Source of the DNA: HKCCE3408 sp038530555
GTDB lineage: Bacteria; Pseudomonadota; Alphaproteobacteria; Rhodobacterales; Rhodobacteraceae
NCBI GenBank assembly: GCA_038530555.1
Contig: JBCBCN010000006.1
Span: 186,001-250,000, forward strand
Direction: 5' to 3'
Length of the DNA: 64,000 nt
Shown: positions 1 to 7,170 of the stretch, piece after piece
Numbering within the stretch: the first letter of the stretch is position 1
Layout: each line of letters opens with the position of its first letter
Notes under the pieces: model-generated
What the model saw: the letters and a program-made list of their open reading frames with translations, nothing else
The model's database searches: none
What the model was told of the DNA's origin: nothing
Position numbers and translations under genes: made by a program

Positions 1-73
1 GACAGAGGCCTGCAACCAGCATGGACTTGCCGACATTCGAGCCGGTGCCCTGGAGCATCAGCGCCCGGCTCAT
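1..73 (-). CDS. cobQ: Cobyric acid synthase CobQ, N-terminal fragment
   Basis: Only the first 24 codons lie in the window; the gene continues off the left edge. The visible N-terminus carries the glycine-rich nucleotide-binding loop GTGSNVGKS, preceded by MSRALMLQ, which is the characteristic opening of CobQ/CbiP. The enzyme amidates the b, d, e and g side chains of adenosylcobyrinic acid a,c-diamide in the cytoplasm, using glutamine and ATP. The start ATG overlaps the stop of the upstream Lin0512-family gene by 4 bp (ATGA), so the two are probably translationally coupled. The identification rests on a short but very typical segment and on the cobalamin gene context. Confidence 0.85.
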   Translation of the reverse strand, partial: MSRALMLQGTGSNVGKSMLVAGLC

Positions 74-429
74 CTTCCCCCGTTGTTGTCTTGGTAGGGC
101 AGGAAGGCTTCGACGGCGGCGGTGGCGATGACGAGGGTTCTGCCGGTGTCGGGGTTGGTCACGTCGAGCCCGCCAAAGACCGCGCTGACCTCGGCCCGGC
201 CGCGGGGGAGCTTGGCCGCGAGCGCCGCGCAATCGACCGCCGCGGGGTCTTGGACGCCGATGGTGACTTGCACGCGCATCTGGTCATGAGAGACGCCGGT
301 GGCCTCGAAGAGGGGTATCGCCGAATGCCGGATCGCGTCTTCGATGGCGCGGGCGGCGGCCTTGGTATAGTCCTGGCCGTATTGGTCGTTGCCCATGCCC
401 ATCTCGATGATAAAGCGTTGATCGCTCAT
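70..429 (-). CDS. Lin0512 family protein (distal copy)
   Basis: A 119-residue soluble protein of the Lin0512 family, whose function is unknown. It has the family pattern of an N-terminal glycine-rich stretch (EMGMGNDQYGQDYTKAA) followed by a helix with RAIEDAIRH, and a later conserved GGLDV. It is a paralogue of the gene just upstream (426-770), with matching motifs along the full length. It sits between that paralogue and cobQ, with 4-bp overlaps on both sides, so it is part of one operon with cobQ. The context suggests a role linked to cobalamin or cofactor handling, which is inference. No signal peptide or membrane segment is visible. Confidence 0.75.
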   Translation of the reverse strand: MSDQRFIIEMGMGNDQYGQDYTKAAARAIEDAIRHSAIPLFEATGVSHDQMRVQVTIGVQDPAAVDCAALAAKLPRGRAEVSAVFGGLDVTNPDTGRTLVIATAAVEAFLPYQDNNGGR

Positions 430-770
430 ACTTTTCCTCCGATATCGAGGGCCACAGAGATGGCGACATTGGCGATGACAGTGGGCTTGCCGCCGTCACT
501 GCGCGGCACGTCGAGCCCGCCCCGGCGCGGGACAACTTCCACCTGGCCATAGGGAAAGATCGCCGCGATCTCGTCGGGTTTGAGCGCCTCGGGCTGTTGC
601 ACGCCGACCTCGACGGTGATCTCCATGTCCTCCTTCTGCATCCCGTAAAGCTCGGCCAGATTGATCGAATTGTGCCACAGCGCGTCTTTGACTGCACGGA
701 TTGCGGCCTCGGTATAGTCCTGCCGGCGGAGCGAGGAGCCCATGCCGAATTCAGTGAGGAGTCTGGGCAT
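426..770 (-). CDS. Lin0512 family protein (proximal copy)
   Basis: A 114-residue soluble protein of the Lin0512 family. The landmarks are TEFGMGSSLRRQDYTEAA near the N-terminus, the helix RAVKDALWHNS, the segment ITVEVGVQQPEAL in the middle and GGLDVPR near the end, all aligning with the following paralogue. It is the first gene of a minus-strand unit ending in cobQ, and its stop overlaps the next start by 4 bp. About 160 bp without a recognisable gene separates it from the orphan ORF upstream, so its promoter should lie there. Two adjacent diverged copies suggest a heteromeric complex, but no biochemical role is known to me. Confidence 0.75.
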   Translation of the reverse strand: MPRLLTEFGMGSSLRRQDYTEAAIRAVKDALWHNSINLAELYGMQKEDMEITVEVGVQQPEALKPDEIAAIFPYGQVEVVPRRGGLDVPRSDGGKPTVIANVAISVALDIGGKV

Positions 771-932
771 GGGGTGGGGTCCTTATTGCCGTTTGCTTGG
801 GTCTAGCCGAGGCGTGCGGGCGCTTGAAGGGGGTTGCAGGGTATCTGTTGCCAGAAGCGGTGAAGACCCGTGCCATTTTTGCTCTGTCGGGCTGACCAAC
901 GAGTATTGCGGCGAAGGTCTGCTTGGAACCGA

Positions 933-1487
933 TTAGCTACCCGCGCCTTCCAGGCGAAACCAGTTTTCACGGTAGGTTCGCCAAAACAGAAGATCAGACG
1001 CAATCAGAGCGTCGCCCCAACCATCGTCATCTCGGATACTCGAGAACTTAAATGGCGTCGTGGCGGGCAGGATTGATGGTCGTGCTAACTCGGCAACCAT
1101 GGCAAGAAGCTCAAGGGTACCCTCCTTCTCACCTGCTCCCCAGAAATTTATTTTTAGCACACTGTACGTGAGATCGAATATTTTCGCCAAATTTGCAAAG
1201 TCTGTTGGTGTTAGTGAGGAGATACCATTCAACCCAAAGTTCTGACTTTCACTGATACCGTCGGAAACGATATGGGGTTCTTTTGACAACCACAGGCTAA
1301 AGTCACCCTTGCCGTCCAGAAGAGGACATTTCCACGTATGTTCACGGTACTGATTGAGTGCTTCGCCTGAGATTGAAAACCGATGACAGAATTCATTGAG
1401 AAAGCACATCGCTAGCCCAAACCTAGCGGAAATCGAAAGTTGCTGTGCTTCTTCAAAAAATAAGGCTTCAGGATGAAAAATAGACAT
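933..1487 (-). CDS. Hypothetical protein, low-GC orphan
   Basis: A 184-residue protein that I do not recognise. It is soluble, with no signal peptide or membrane helix, and rich in Phe, Leu and Trp (for example WGDALIASDLLFWR near the C-terminus). The coding DNA is clearly more AT-rich than the flanking cobalamin genes and uses codons such as AAA, ATT and TTA that are rarer nearby, which suggests recent acquisition. It interrupts an otherwise cobalamin-related minus-strand block, between the Lin0512 genes and the yrhK-like gene. Size, composition and isolation would fit an orphan immunity-type protein, but no motif supports that and no toxin gene is next to it. Confidence 0.55.
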   Translation of the reverse strand: MSIFHPEALFFEEAQQLSISARFGLAMCFLNEFCHRFSISGEALNQYREHTWKCPLLDGKGDFSLWLSKEPHIVSDGISESQNFGLNGISSLTPTDFANLAKIFDLTYSVLKINFWGAGEKEGTLELLAMVAELARPSILPATTPFKFSSIRDDDGWGDALIASDLLFWRTYRENWFRLEGAGS

Positions 1488-1517
1488 CTCAAATGCTCAA
1501 GTTCACCATCATTCTTT

Positions 1518-1775
1518 TCACACATCCTCCGGCAGAGGCAGCCTCGCCAGGTGATACTCCCGTCCAAACCGCGCCACGGGTTTTGCGGCGAAACACACTG
1601 AGCCAATGAGGAAAAACCAAGTCGCCGGGACAGACAGGCTTTCGTAGAAAAACATCACGCTGCCGATAACAAATGCCAAAGCCGCTATTAAATCGATGGC
1701 TGTATAGAAGCGTTCGTAAAAGCCATAGACCTCGAGGTGACGCGCGCTTGCGGTGTGAATTTTCGGATCGAACAT
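1518..1775 (-). CDS. YrhK domain membrane protein
   Basis: An 85-residue protein with the YrhK-domain layout: a short N-terminal segment (ARHLEVYGFYERFYTAIDLIAALAF), a first membrane helix around residues 27-45, a short connector (YESLSVPATW) and a second helix around 50-65. The function of the family is unknown. Its ATG shares one base with the cobO stop (TAATG), so it is the distal gene of a cobO-yrhK unit. The pairing suggests co-expression with adenosylation of corrinoids rather than a demonstrated link. Confidence 0.7.
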   Translation of the reverse strand: MFDPKIHTASARHLEVYGFYERFYTAIDLIAALAFVIGSVMFFYESLSVPATWFFLIGSVCFAAKPVARFGREYHLARLPLPEDV

Positions 1776-2386
1776 TAAAACTCCACCCCCTTTTGCGCCT
1801 TTACGCCCAAATCCTTGAACGGGTGTTTCACCAGCGTCATTTCCGTCACCAGATCCGCCGCTTCGATCAATTCCGGTTTCGCATTTCGGCCCGTCAGGCA
1901 GACATGGGTCATCTCCGGTTTTTCCTCTAATAAAAACCGCACCACCTCATCGATATCGAGGTAGTCGTATCTCAGCGCGATATTGATCTCATCGAGCAGG
2001 ACGAATTGAATTTCCGGATCGAGAATTTGTTCGCGCGCAATACGCCAGCCGTTTTCGGCCGCGGCCACGTCGCGCTCCCGGTCCTGGGTTTCCCAAGTAA
2101 AGCCCTCGCCTGACACGAAGAACCGGCATTCTTCGGAAAAACGCTCGCGCAGGATGGTCTTTTCCCCCGTCGCCCAAGAGCCCTTGATGAACTGCACCAC
2201 TGCGCAGGGCATGCCGTGGGCGATGCATCGCAGGACCATGCCGAACCCTGAGGAGCTTTTGCCCTTGCCCGGCCCGGTATGGACCATGATCAGACCCTTT
2301 TTCTCGGTCTTGGTCTGCATCATTTTATCGCGCGCCGCCTTGATCTTTTTCATCTTGGCATTGTGGCGTTCGGTCACCTCATCCAT
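1775..2386 (-). CDS. cobO: Cob(I)yrinic acid a,c-diamide adenosyltransferase CobO
   Basis: Transfers the 5'-deoxyadenosyl group of ATP to the cobalt of cob(I)yrinic acid a,c-diamide in the cytoplasm. The 203-residue protein has the CobO/BtuR P-loop GPGKGKSSS near residues 38-46, then VVQFIKG, the acidic LLDEINIAL motif and CLTGRNAKPELIEAADLVTEM near the C-terminus, in the order and length normal for the family. I chose the ATG at 2386 because AGAGGAG lies about 8 bp upstream; a longer reading from 2425 lacks such a site. It is divergent from cobW with about 100 bp between, where promoters for both directions should be. Confidence 0.95.
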   Translation of the reverse strand: MDEVTERHNAKMKKIKAARDKMMQTKTEKKGLIMVHTGPGKGKSSSGFGMVLRCIAHGMPCAVVQFIKGSWATGEKTILRERFSEECRFFVSGEGFTWETQDRERDVAAAENGWRIAREQILDPEIQFVLLDEINIALRYDYLDIDEVVRFLLEEKPEMTHVCLTGRNAKPELIEAADLVTEMTLVKHPFKDLGVKAQKGVEF

Positions 2387-2490
2387 GGGCGCGCTCCTCT
2401 TGTCTGGGCGGGGTCTTTGCGGCACATTCTGCGATGCGCGCGCGGGTGTAAATGGGCGCGGATTCGCAGCCAGACCATAAAGGACCAGCC

Positions 2491-3546
2491 ATGGCCGATC
2501 TTACCAAACTTCCGGTCACCATCGTCACGGGCTTTCTCGGCTCCGGTAAGACGACACTGATCCGGCATTTGATGCAGAATCCGGGCGGCAAGCGCCTGGC
2601 CGTGGTGGTCAACGAGTTCGGCGATGTGGGCGTGGATGGCGAGATCCTGAAGGGCTGCGCGATCCCGGAATGCCCGGCGGAGAACATCATGGAGCTGGCC
2701 AATGGGTGCATCTGTTGCACGGTGGCCGATGACTTTATCCCCACCATCGAGGCGCTGATGGCGCTTGAGCCGCGGCCCGAGCATATCTTGATTGAAACCA
2801 GTGGTTTGGCCCTGCCCAAGCCGCTTTTGAAGGCGTTCGATTGGCCTGCGATCCGCTCGAAGATTACGGTCGACGGTGTAATTGCCCTGGCCGATGCGGA
2901 GGCCGTGGCGGCGGGCCGTTTCGCGCCCAATGTCGACGCGGTGGAGGCGCAGCGCGCCGCAGATGACAGCTTGGATCATGAGACGCCGCTGAGCGAAGTG
3001 TTCGAAGATCAGATTTCCTGCGCCGATATCGTGCTGCTGACCAAAATCGATCTGGCCGGGCCCGAAGGCGTGGCCGCGGCGCGGGCGGTGATCGAAGCGG
3101 AGGCACCGCGTAAATTGCCGATCGTTGAGGTTGCCGAGGGCGTAATTGACCCCCGCGTGATACTGGGGCTAGAGGCGGCTGCCGAAGACGATATGGACGC
3201 CCGGCCAAGCCACCATGACGGCCATGACGACCACGAACATGATGACTTCGAGTCCATCGTGGTCGAGCTGCCCGAAATCGCCGATCCGGTGGAGCTTGCG
3301 GCCCGCGTCGAGGCGCTTGCGACCGCGCAGAACATCCTGCGGGTCAAGGGTTATGCCGCCGTGGCGGGCAAGCCCATGCGCCTTCTGCTGCAAGCCGTGG
3401 GCGGGCGCGTGCGCCACCAATATGACCGGCCCTGGGACGCGGATGAGGCGCGGCGTACCCGACTTGTCGTCATCGCGGAGCACGACGATATCAATCGCGC
3501 GGCGATCGAGGCGGTGCTTAGCCCGCAAAGCGCGGCGGCGGAATAA
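2491..3546 (+). CDS. cobW: CobW, G3E family GTPase of cobalamin synthesis
   Basis: A 351-residue COG0523 GTPase encoded next to cobN, thought to deliver cobalt to the cobaltochelatase. The Walker A motif GFLGSGKT is at residues 14-21, the metal-binding CICC motif at 73-76 and the nucleotide-specificity TKID near residue 192. A histidine/aspartate-rich stretch (SHHDGHDDHEHDD) around residues 238-252 is a second probable metal site, followed by the CobW C-terminal domain. The start at 2491 is preceded by AAGGA at a good distance. It leads the plus-strand operon of ring-contraction and methylation genes. Compare the second COG0523 protein at 45645-46847, which lacks the cysteines. Confidence 0.95.
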   Translation: MADLTKLPVTIVTGFLGSGKTTLIRHLMQNPGGKRLAVVVNEFGDVGVDGEILKGCAIPECPAENIMELANGCICCTVADDFIPTIEALMALEPRPEHILIETSGLALPKPLLKAFDWPAIRSKITVDGVIALADAEAVAAGRFAPNVDAVEAQRAADDSLDHETPLSEVFEDQISCADIVLLTKIDLAGPEGVAAARAVIEAEAPRKLPIVEVAEGVIDPRVILGLEAAAEDDMDARPSHHDGHDDHEHDDFESIVVELPEIADPVELAARVEALATAQNILRVKGYAAVAGKPMRLLLQAVGGRVRHQYDRPWDADEARRTRLVVIAEHDDINRAAIEAVLSPQSAAAE

Positions 3547-3550
3547 GCGC

Positions 3551-3838
3551 ATGAGCGCGGCGCCCTCCCGCGCGAGCGCGCTGTTGGACGCGGTGTTTCC
3601 GCTTTCGGGGCGTGGCACGGTCGGCATTTTCTCCGACTTCAACGGGGTGGTGCAGGTCGGCGACATGGCACAGCTCGCCGATGGCACGGTGGCGGTCAAA
3701 GGGGTCGAGCATGTGCGCACAGCTGAGCCGCGCAAAGTGCCAGCGGAGGATCTGGGCCTTTTGCTCGACGAGACCGATCCCGGGCGCATTCGGCCGCTGA
3801 TCGGCACGCGGATTGCGTTTTCCGCGGAGGCGCCCTGA
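3551..3838 (+). CDS. Small EF-Tu domain II-like barrel protein between cobW and cobN
   Basis: A 95-residue protein starting 5 bp after the cobW stop and overlapping the cobN start by one base. I recognise no assigned function. Its sequence follows the pattern of the second beta-barrel domain of translation GTPases: GRGTVGIF, then NGVVQVGDMAQL, VAVKGVEHV, a short linker, LGLLLDE and RIRPLIGTRIAF. There is no GTPase domain attached. Given its neighbours it may be an accessory to CobW (a GTPase without such a barrel) or to the cobaltochelatase. The resemblance was judged by eye only. Confidence 0.7.
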   Translation: MSAAPSRASALLDAVFPLSGRGTVGIFSDFNGVVQVGDMAQLADGTVAVKGVEHVRTAEPRKVPAEDLGLLLDETDPGRIRPLIGTRIAFSAEAP

Positions 3839-6800
3839 TGCATGTCATTTTCCGAGAAAGCCACGGTCTGGATGAGACCGAGACGCCGACCGATCTGGGG
3901 CAAAGCCCGGCCGATCTGGTGGTCTTGTCGTTGTCCGACAGCGATCTCGGGGCCTTCGCGGCGGGCTGGCATCGCGGCGGTGGTCCGGCGGGCAAACTGC
4001 CCTCGCTGAGACTTGCCAATATCGCGGCGCTCAAGCATCCACTGTCAGTCGATACCTATATAGAACAGACACTGAGCGGCGCGAAGGGCATCCTGATCCG
4101 GATGATCGGAGGCGTGCCCTATTGGCCCTATGGCCTGCAACAGATCGAAGCCCTAGCGCGGGAAAAAGGCATCGCGCTGACAGTGCTGCCTGCCGATGGA
4201 CGTGACGACGCTCGGCTCGATGCGATTTGTACCGTGCCGGTCTCGACGCGGGATCAGCTGCGCAAGCTTTGCGATACCGGGGGTGCAGTTGCGGCGCAGG
4301 CGGCCTTAGCGCAGATGGCCCTCGCAGCTGGGCTTTACGCCGGGCCTGTGCCTGGGTCTAAGGCGCTCCCGATGCAGGGGGCCTGGACGCCGGAGGCGGG
4401 TGTGATCTCGTCGCCGGAGGCGGGTGTGATCTCGTCGCCGGAGGGGGGTGCGCGTGCGCGTCCGCTCATCGCGGTGGTTTTCTATCGCTCTTATCTCGTG
4501 GCGGCCGACCTCGCGCCGGTGGAGGCGGTGTTCGCCGCGATGCGGGCGCGTGGCTTTGATGTCATCGGCCTTTTCGCCCCGTCGCTGAAAGCGCCTGATG
4601 CTGCTAAGTGGTTGGAAAAAAACATTCTTAAACTGAGCCCGAAAGCGATCATTAATGCGACTTCATTTTCTGGGCGGGGCGGGAATGGCCGCTCGCCGCT
4701 TGACGTGGCCGAGGTGCCCGTGTTCCAGGTCGCGCTGTCCACGGCCACTAAAAAAGCTTGGTCTGAGGCCGAGCGTGGCCTGTCGCCCGCGGATTTGGCC
4801 ATGCATGTCGTCCTGCCGGAGGTGGACGGCCGGATCTTCGCTGGTGTGGCCTCGTTCAAAGAACCGCAAGCACAGGATCCTGCGCTTGAGTTCTCACGCT
4901 TCGCCCATAGCCCGGTGCCCGACAGGATCGACGCCCTGGCCGACCGGATCGCCGCCTGGCACCATTTGGCCCGCGCCGAGCCAAGCGAGCGCCGTCCGGC
5001 CCTGGTCTTGTCGACCTATCCTGGGCGTGACTGGAATATGGCCCATGCGGTGGGCTTAGACGCGCCTGCCTCGACAAATGCGATCCTTACGGAGCTGGCG
5101 CAAGAGGGCCACGACTGTGCACCTCAACGTGAGCTTATCCACAGGTTATCCACAGAATTTATCCACTGGCCGATGGCGAAGTATCGCGCAAATTTAGCGC
5201 GCCTAGACAGGGCTCTGCGCGATGATCTTCAAGCTGCCTGGGACGCTCCGGAGCTCGATCTCGAAGTGCAGGACGGCGACTTTGCCTTCCGCGCGATCCG
5301 CTCTGGCAAAGCGCTGATCGCGCTCCAGCCTGAGCGCGGAACGCCCGAAACGCGGTCCGACGAATATCACGACCTCTCGCGTGTGCCGCGGCACGCTTAT
5401 GTCGCCTTCTATCTTTGGCTTCAGGAGCAGGCCGATGCGCTGATACATATTGGCGCGCATGGCACGCTCGAATGGTTGCCGGGCAAAGCGACGGCCCTGT
5501 CAGCACAATGCTGGCCCGAGGTTTTGGTGGGCGACCTGCCGGTGATCTATCCCTTCATCGTCAACGATCCGGGCGAGGCGGCGCAGGCCAAACGCCGGAT
5601 CGGGGCCGTCACGCTGGGCCATCTGCCGCCGCCGCTCAAGGCCGCTGGTGCGGGGGACAAGCTTGCCCGTCTCGAAGCGCTGCTCGATGAGTTCTCCAAC
5701 GCCGACGGTCTCGATCCGCAACGCCGCGAACGCCTGATCGGCGATATCCGTGAGGAGGCCCGCGCAGCGGGGGTCGAGGCGGATCTGGGCCTGGCCGAAG
5801 GGTTTTGCTCGGCCGAGGCGATCACACGGATCGACCGCTTCGTCTGCGATGTCAAAGACAGTCAATTCGGCGATGGCCTGCATATCTGGGGTCAGCCGAC
5901 ACCGGGCGCGTCCCCGCTTGAGACGCAAGCCTCTATTGAGGCCGAACGGACCGCATTGGTCAAAGCGCTGAATGGCCAGCGCGTTCACGCGGGGCCGTCC
6001 GGCTCACCCTATCGCGGGCGGCTGGATGTGCTGCCGACGGGCCGAAATCTCTACACCACCGACCCTCGATCCGTGCCGACCCGCGCGGCTTTTGCCCAGG
6101 GTGAGCGCCTGGCCGCAGAGCTCATTCGCCGGCATCTGCAGGATGAGGGCGACTATCCAAAGACGCTGGTCCTCGATCTATGGGGCTCGGCCACGATGCG
6201 CACAGCGGGTGAGGAATTTGCGATGGCGTTCGCGCTGTTGGGTGTTCGCCCGGTTTGGGATACGGGCTCGGAGCGGGTGAGCGGCATTGAGGTGGTGCCA
6301 ATTGCCGAGCTCTCCCATCCGCGCATCGACGTCACGCTGCGCGTCTCTGGCCTTTTTCGCGACGTCTTTCCGGGCCTGTCGGCGCTTTACCAACAGGCGA
6401 TCCGGACCTTGGCTGGGCGGGATGAGGCGGCAGATTGGAACCCTTTTGTGAAACCTGAACCTGAGGCGCATAAGCCAGAAGAGGCGCGGGTCTACGGCCC
6501 GGCACCGGGCAGTTTCGGCCTCGGGATGGGCGGTGACATTAGCGATTTTTCCGAGGCCGGGCGCCGCGCGGCGGGGGAAGCATGGCTGGCGGCGAGTGCC
6601 TATGCGATGGACGGTGCGGAGGCTCGGCACGACCCCGACGGCATCGCGGCCCGGGTGGCGGGCGCGGAGGCCTTCGTCCATCTCCAAGACCTTCCGGAAA
6701 CCGATCTGCTTTTGGCCGAGGATTATGCCAGCCACGAGGCGGGGTTCGCGGCCGCTCAAGCGATTACAGGCGGCGCGGCCACGCTTTACCACGTAGACAA

Positions 6801-7170
6801 CACAGACCCAGCGGCGCCGCGTGCCCGAGCGCTGAGCGAAGAAGTGGCTCGGGTTGTGCGCGCCCGCGCGGCCAATCCGGCCTGGATCGCGGGGATGCGC
6901 CGGCACGGATTTCGCGGTGCGGCGGAAATCGCGGCGACATTGGAAAACCTATCTTACTTTGCCCATTTAGCCGGGGTCGTTCCCGCGCATTTGTTTGATT
7001 TGTACTGGGATGCCACTTTGGGTGAAGACGAAACCCGCGCCTTTTTAGAGGCCGAGAACCCGCAAGCCTTGGCCGCGATGCGCGACCGTTTTGCTGAGCT
7101 TGACCGGGCGGGCCTCTGGAAATCTCGGCGCAATTCGATCCGGGCGGAGCTTGCGGCACTGGCGCAATGA
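3838..7170 (+). CDS. cobN: Cobaltochelatase subunit CobN
   Basis: The large subunit of the ATP-dependent aerobic cobaltochelatase, which with CobS and CobT (not in this window) inserts Co2+ into hydrogenobyrinic acid a,c-diamide. The 1110-residue protein has the CobN/BchH landmarks IGGVPYWPYGLQQIE, NATSFSGRGGNG, VLSTYPGRDWNMAHAVG, HIGAHGTLEWLPGK, GRNLYTTDPRSVPTRAAF and GSFGLGMGG in that order. It is shorter than the roughly 1275 residues of the Pseudomonas denitrificans enzyme. Two oddities: a 24-bp in-frame tandem repeat near residues 185-202, and three DnaA-box-like 9-mers inside the gene (5135-5167). Start and stop overlap the neighbouring genes. Confidence 0.96.
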   Translation: MHVIFRESHGLDETETPTDLGQSPADLVVLSLSDSDLGAFAAGWHRGGGPAGKLPSLRLANIAALKHPLSVDTYIEQTLSGAKGILIRMIGGVPYWPYGLQQIEALAREKGIALTVLPADGRDDARLDAICTVPVSTRDQLRKLCDTGGAVAAQAALAQMALAAGLYAGPVPGSKALPMQGAWTPEAGVISSPEAGVISSPEGGARARPLIAVVFYRSYLVAADLAPVEAVFAAMRARGFDVIGLFAPSLKAPDAAKWLEKNILKLSPKAIINATSFSGRGGNGRSPLDVAEVPVFQVALSTATKKAWSEAERGLSPADLAMHVVLPEVDGRIFAGVASFKEPQAQDPALEFSRFAHSPVPDRIDALADRIAAWHHLARAEPSERRPALVLSTYPGRDWNMAHAVGLDAPASTNAILTELAQEGHDCAPQRELIHRLSTEFIHWPMAKYRANLARLDRALRDDLQAAWDAPELDLEVQDGDFAFRAIRSGKALIALQPERGTPETRSDEYHDLSRVPRHAYVAFYLWLQEQADALIHIGAHGTLEWLPGKATALSAQCWPEVLVGDLPVIYPFIVNDPGEAAQAKRRIGAVTLGHLPPPLKAAGAGDKLARLEALLDEFSNADGLDPQRRERLIGDIREEARAAGVEADLGLAEGFCSAEAITRIDRFVCDVKDSQFGDGLHIWGQPTPGASPLETQASIEAERTALVKALNGQRVHAGPSGSPYRGRLDVLPTGRNLYTTDPRSVPTRAAFAQGERLAAELIRRHLQDEGDYPKTLVLDLWGSATMRTAGEEFAMAFALLGVRPVWDTGSERVSGIEVVPIAELSHPRIDVTLRVSGLFRDVFPGLSALYQQAIRTLAGRDEAADWNPFVKPEPEAHKPEEARVYGPAPGSFGLGMGGDISDFSEAGRRAAGEAWLAASAYAMDGAEARHDPDGIAARVAGAEAFVHLQDLPETDLLLAEDYASHEAGFAAAQAITGGAATLYHVDNTDPAAPRARALSEEVARVVRARAANPAWIAGMRRHGFRGAAEIAATLENLSYFAHLAGVVPAHLFDLYWDATLGEDETRAFLEAENPQALAAMRDRFAELDRAGLWKSRRNSIRAELAALAQ
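4391..4446 (+). repeat. 24-bp tandem repeat inside cobN
   Basis: Two perfect 24-bp copies at 4391-4414 and 4415-4438, followed by the first bases of a degenerate third copy. Each unit encodes an eight-residue SPEAGVIS-type block, so the frame is kept. It lies in a linker just before the RPLIAVVFYRS strand of CobN, where length variation should be tolerated. This is a typical slippage tract. Confidence 0.9.
5135..5167 (+). other. Cluster of three DnaA-box-like 9-mers within cobN
   Basis: TTATCCACA occurs exactly at 5135-5143 and again at 5146-5154, and TTATCCACT at 5159-5167, all in the same orientation. The first two match the strong consensus DnaA box. The tract encodes LIHRLSTEFIHW and uses a rare TTA leucine codon, so it stands out from the surrounding GC-rich coding sequence. 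It could bind DnaA as a titration or regulatory site; an origin inside cobN is unlikely, since no replication genes or unwinding region are near. The match is observed, the function is inferred. Confidence 0.6.

Noticed and set aside
2387..2490. Possible cobalamin riboswitch between cobO and cobW
   Set aside because: The gap is only about 100 bp and lacks the B12 box and the GCCACTG core found at 42474-42688.
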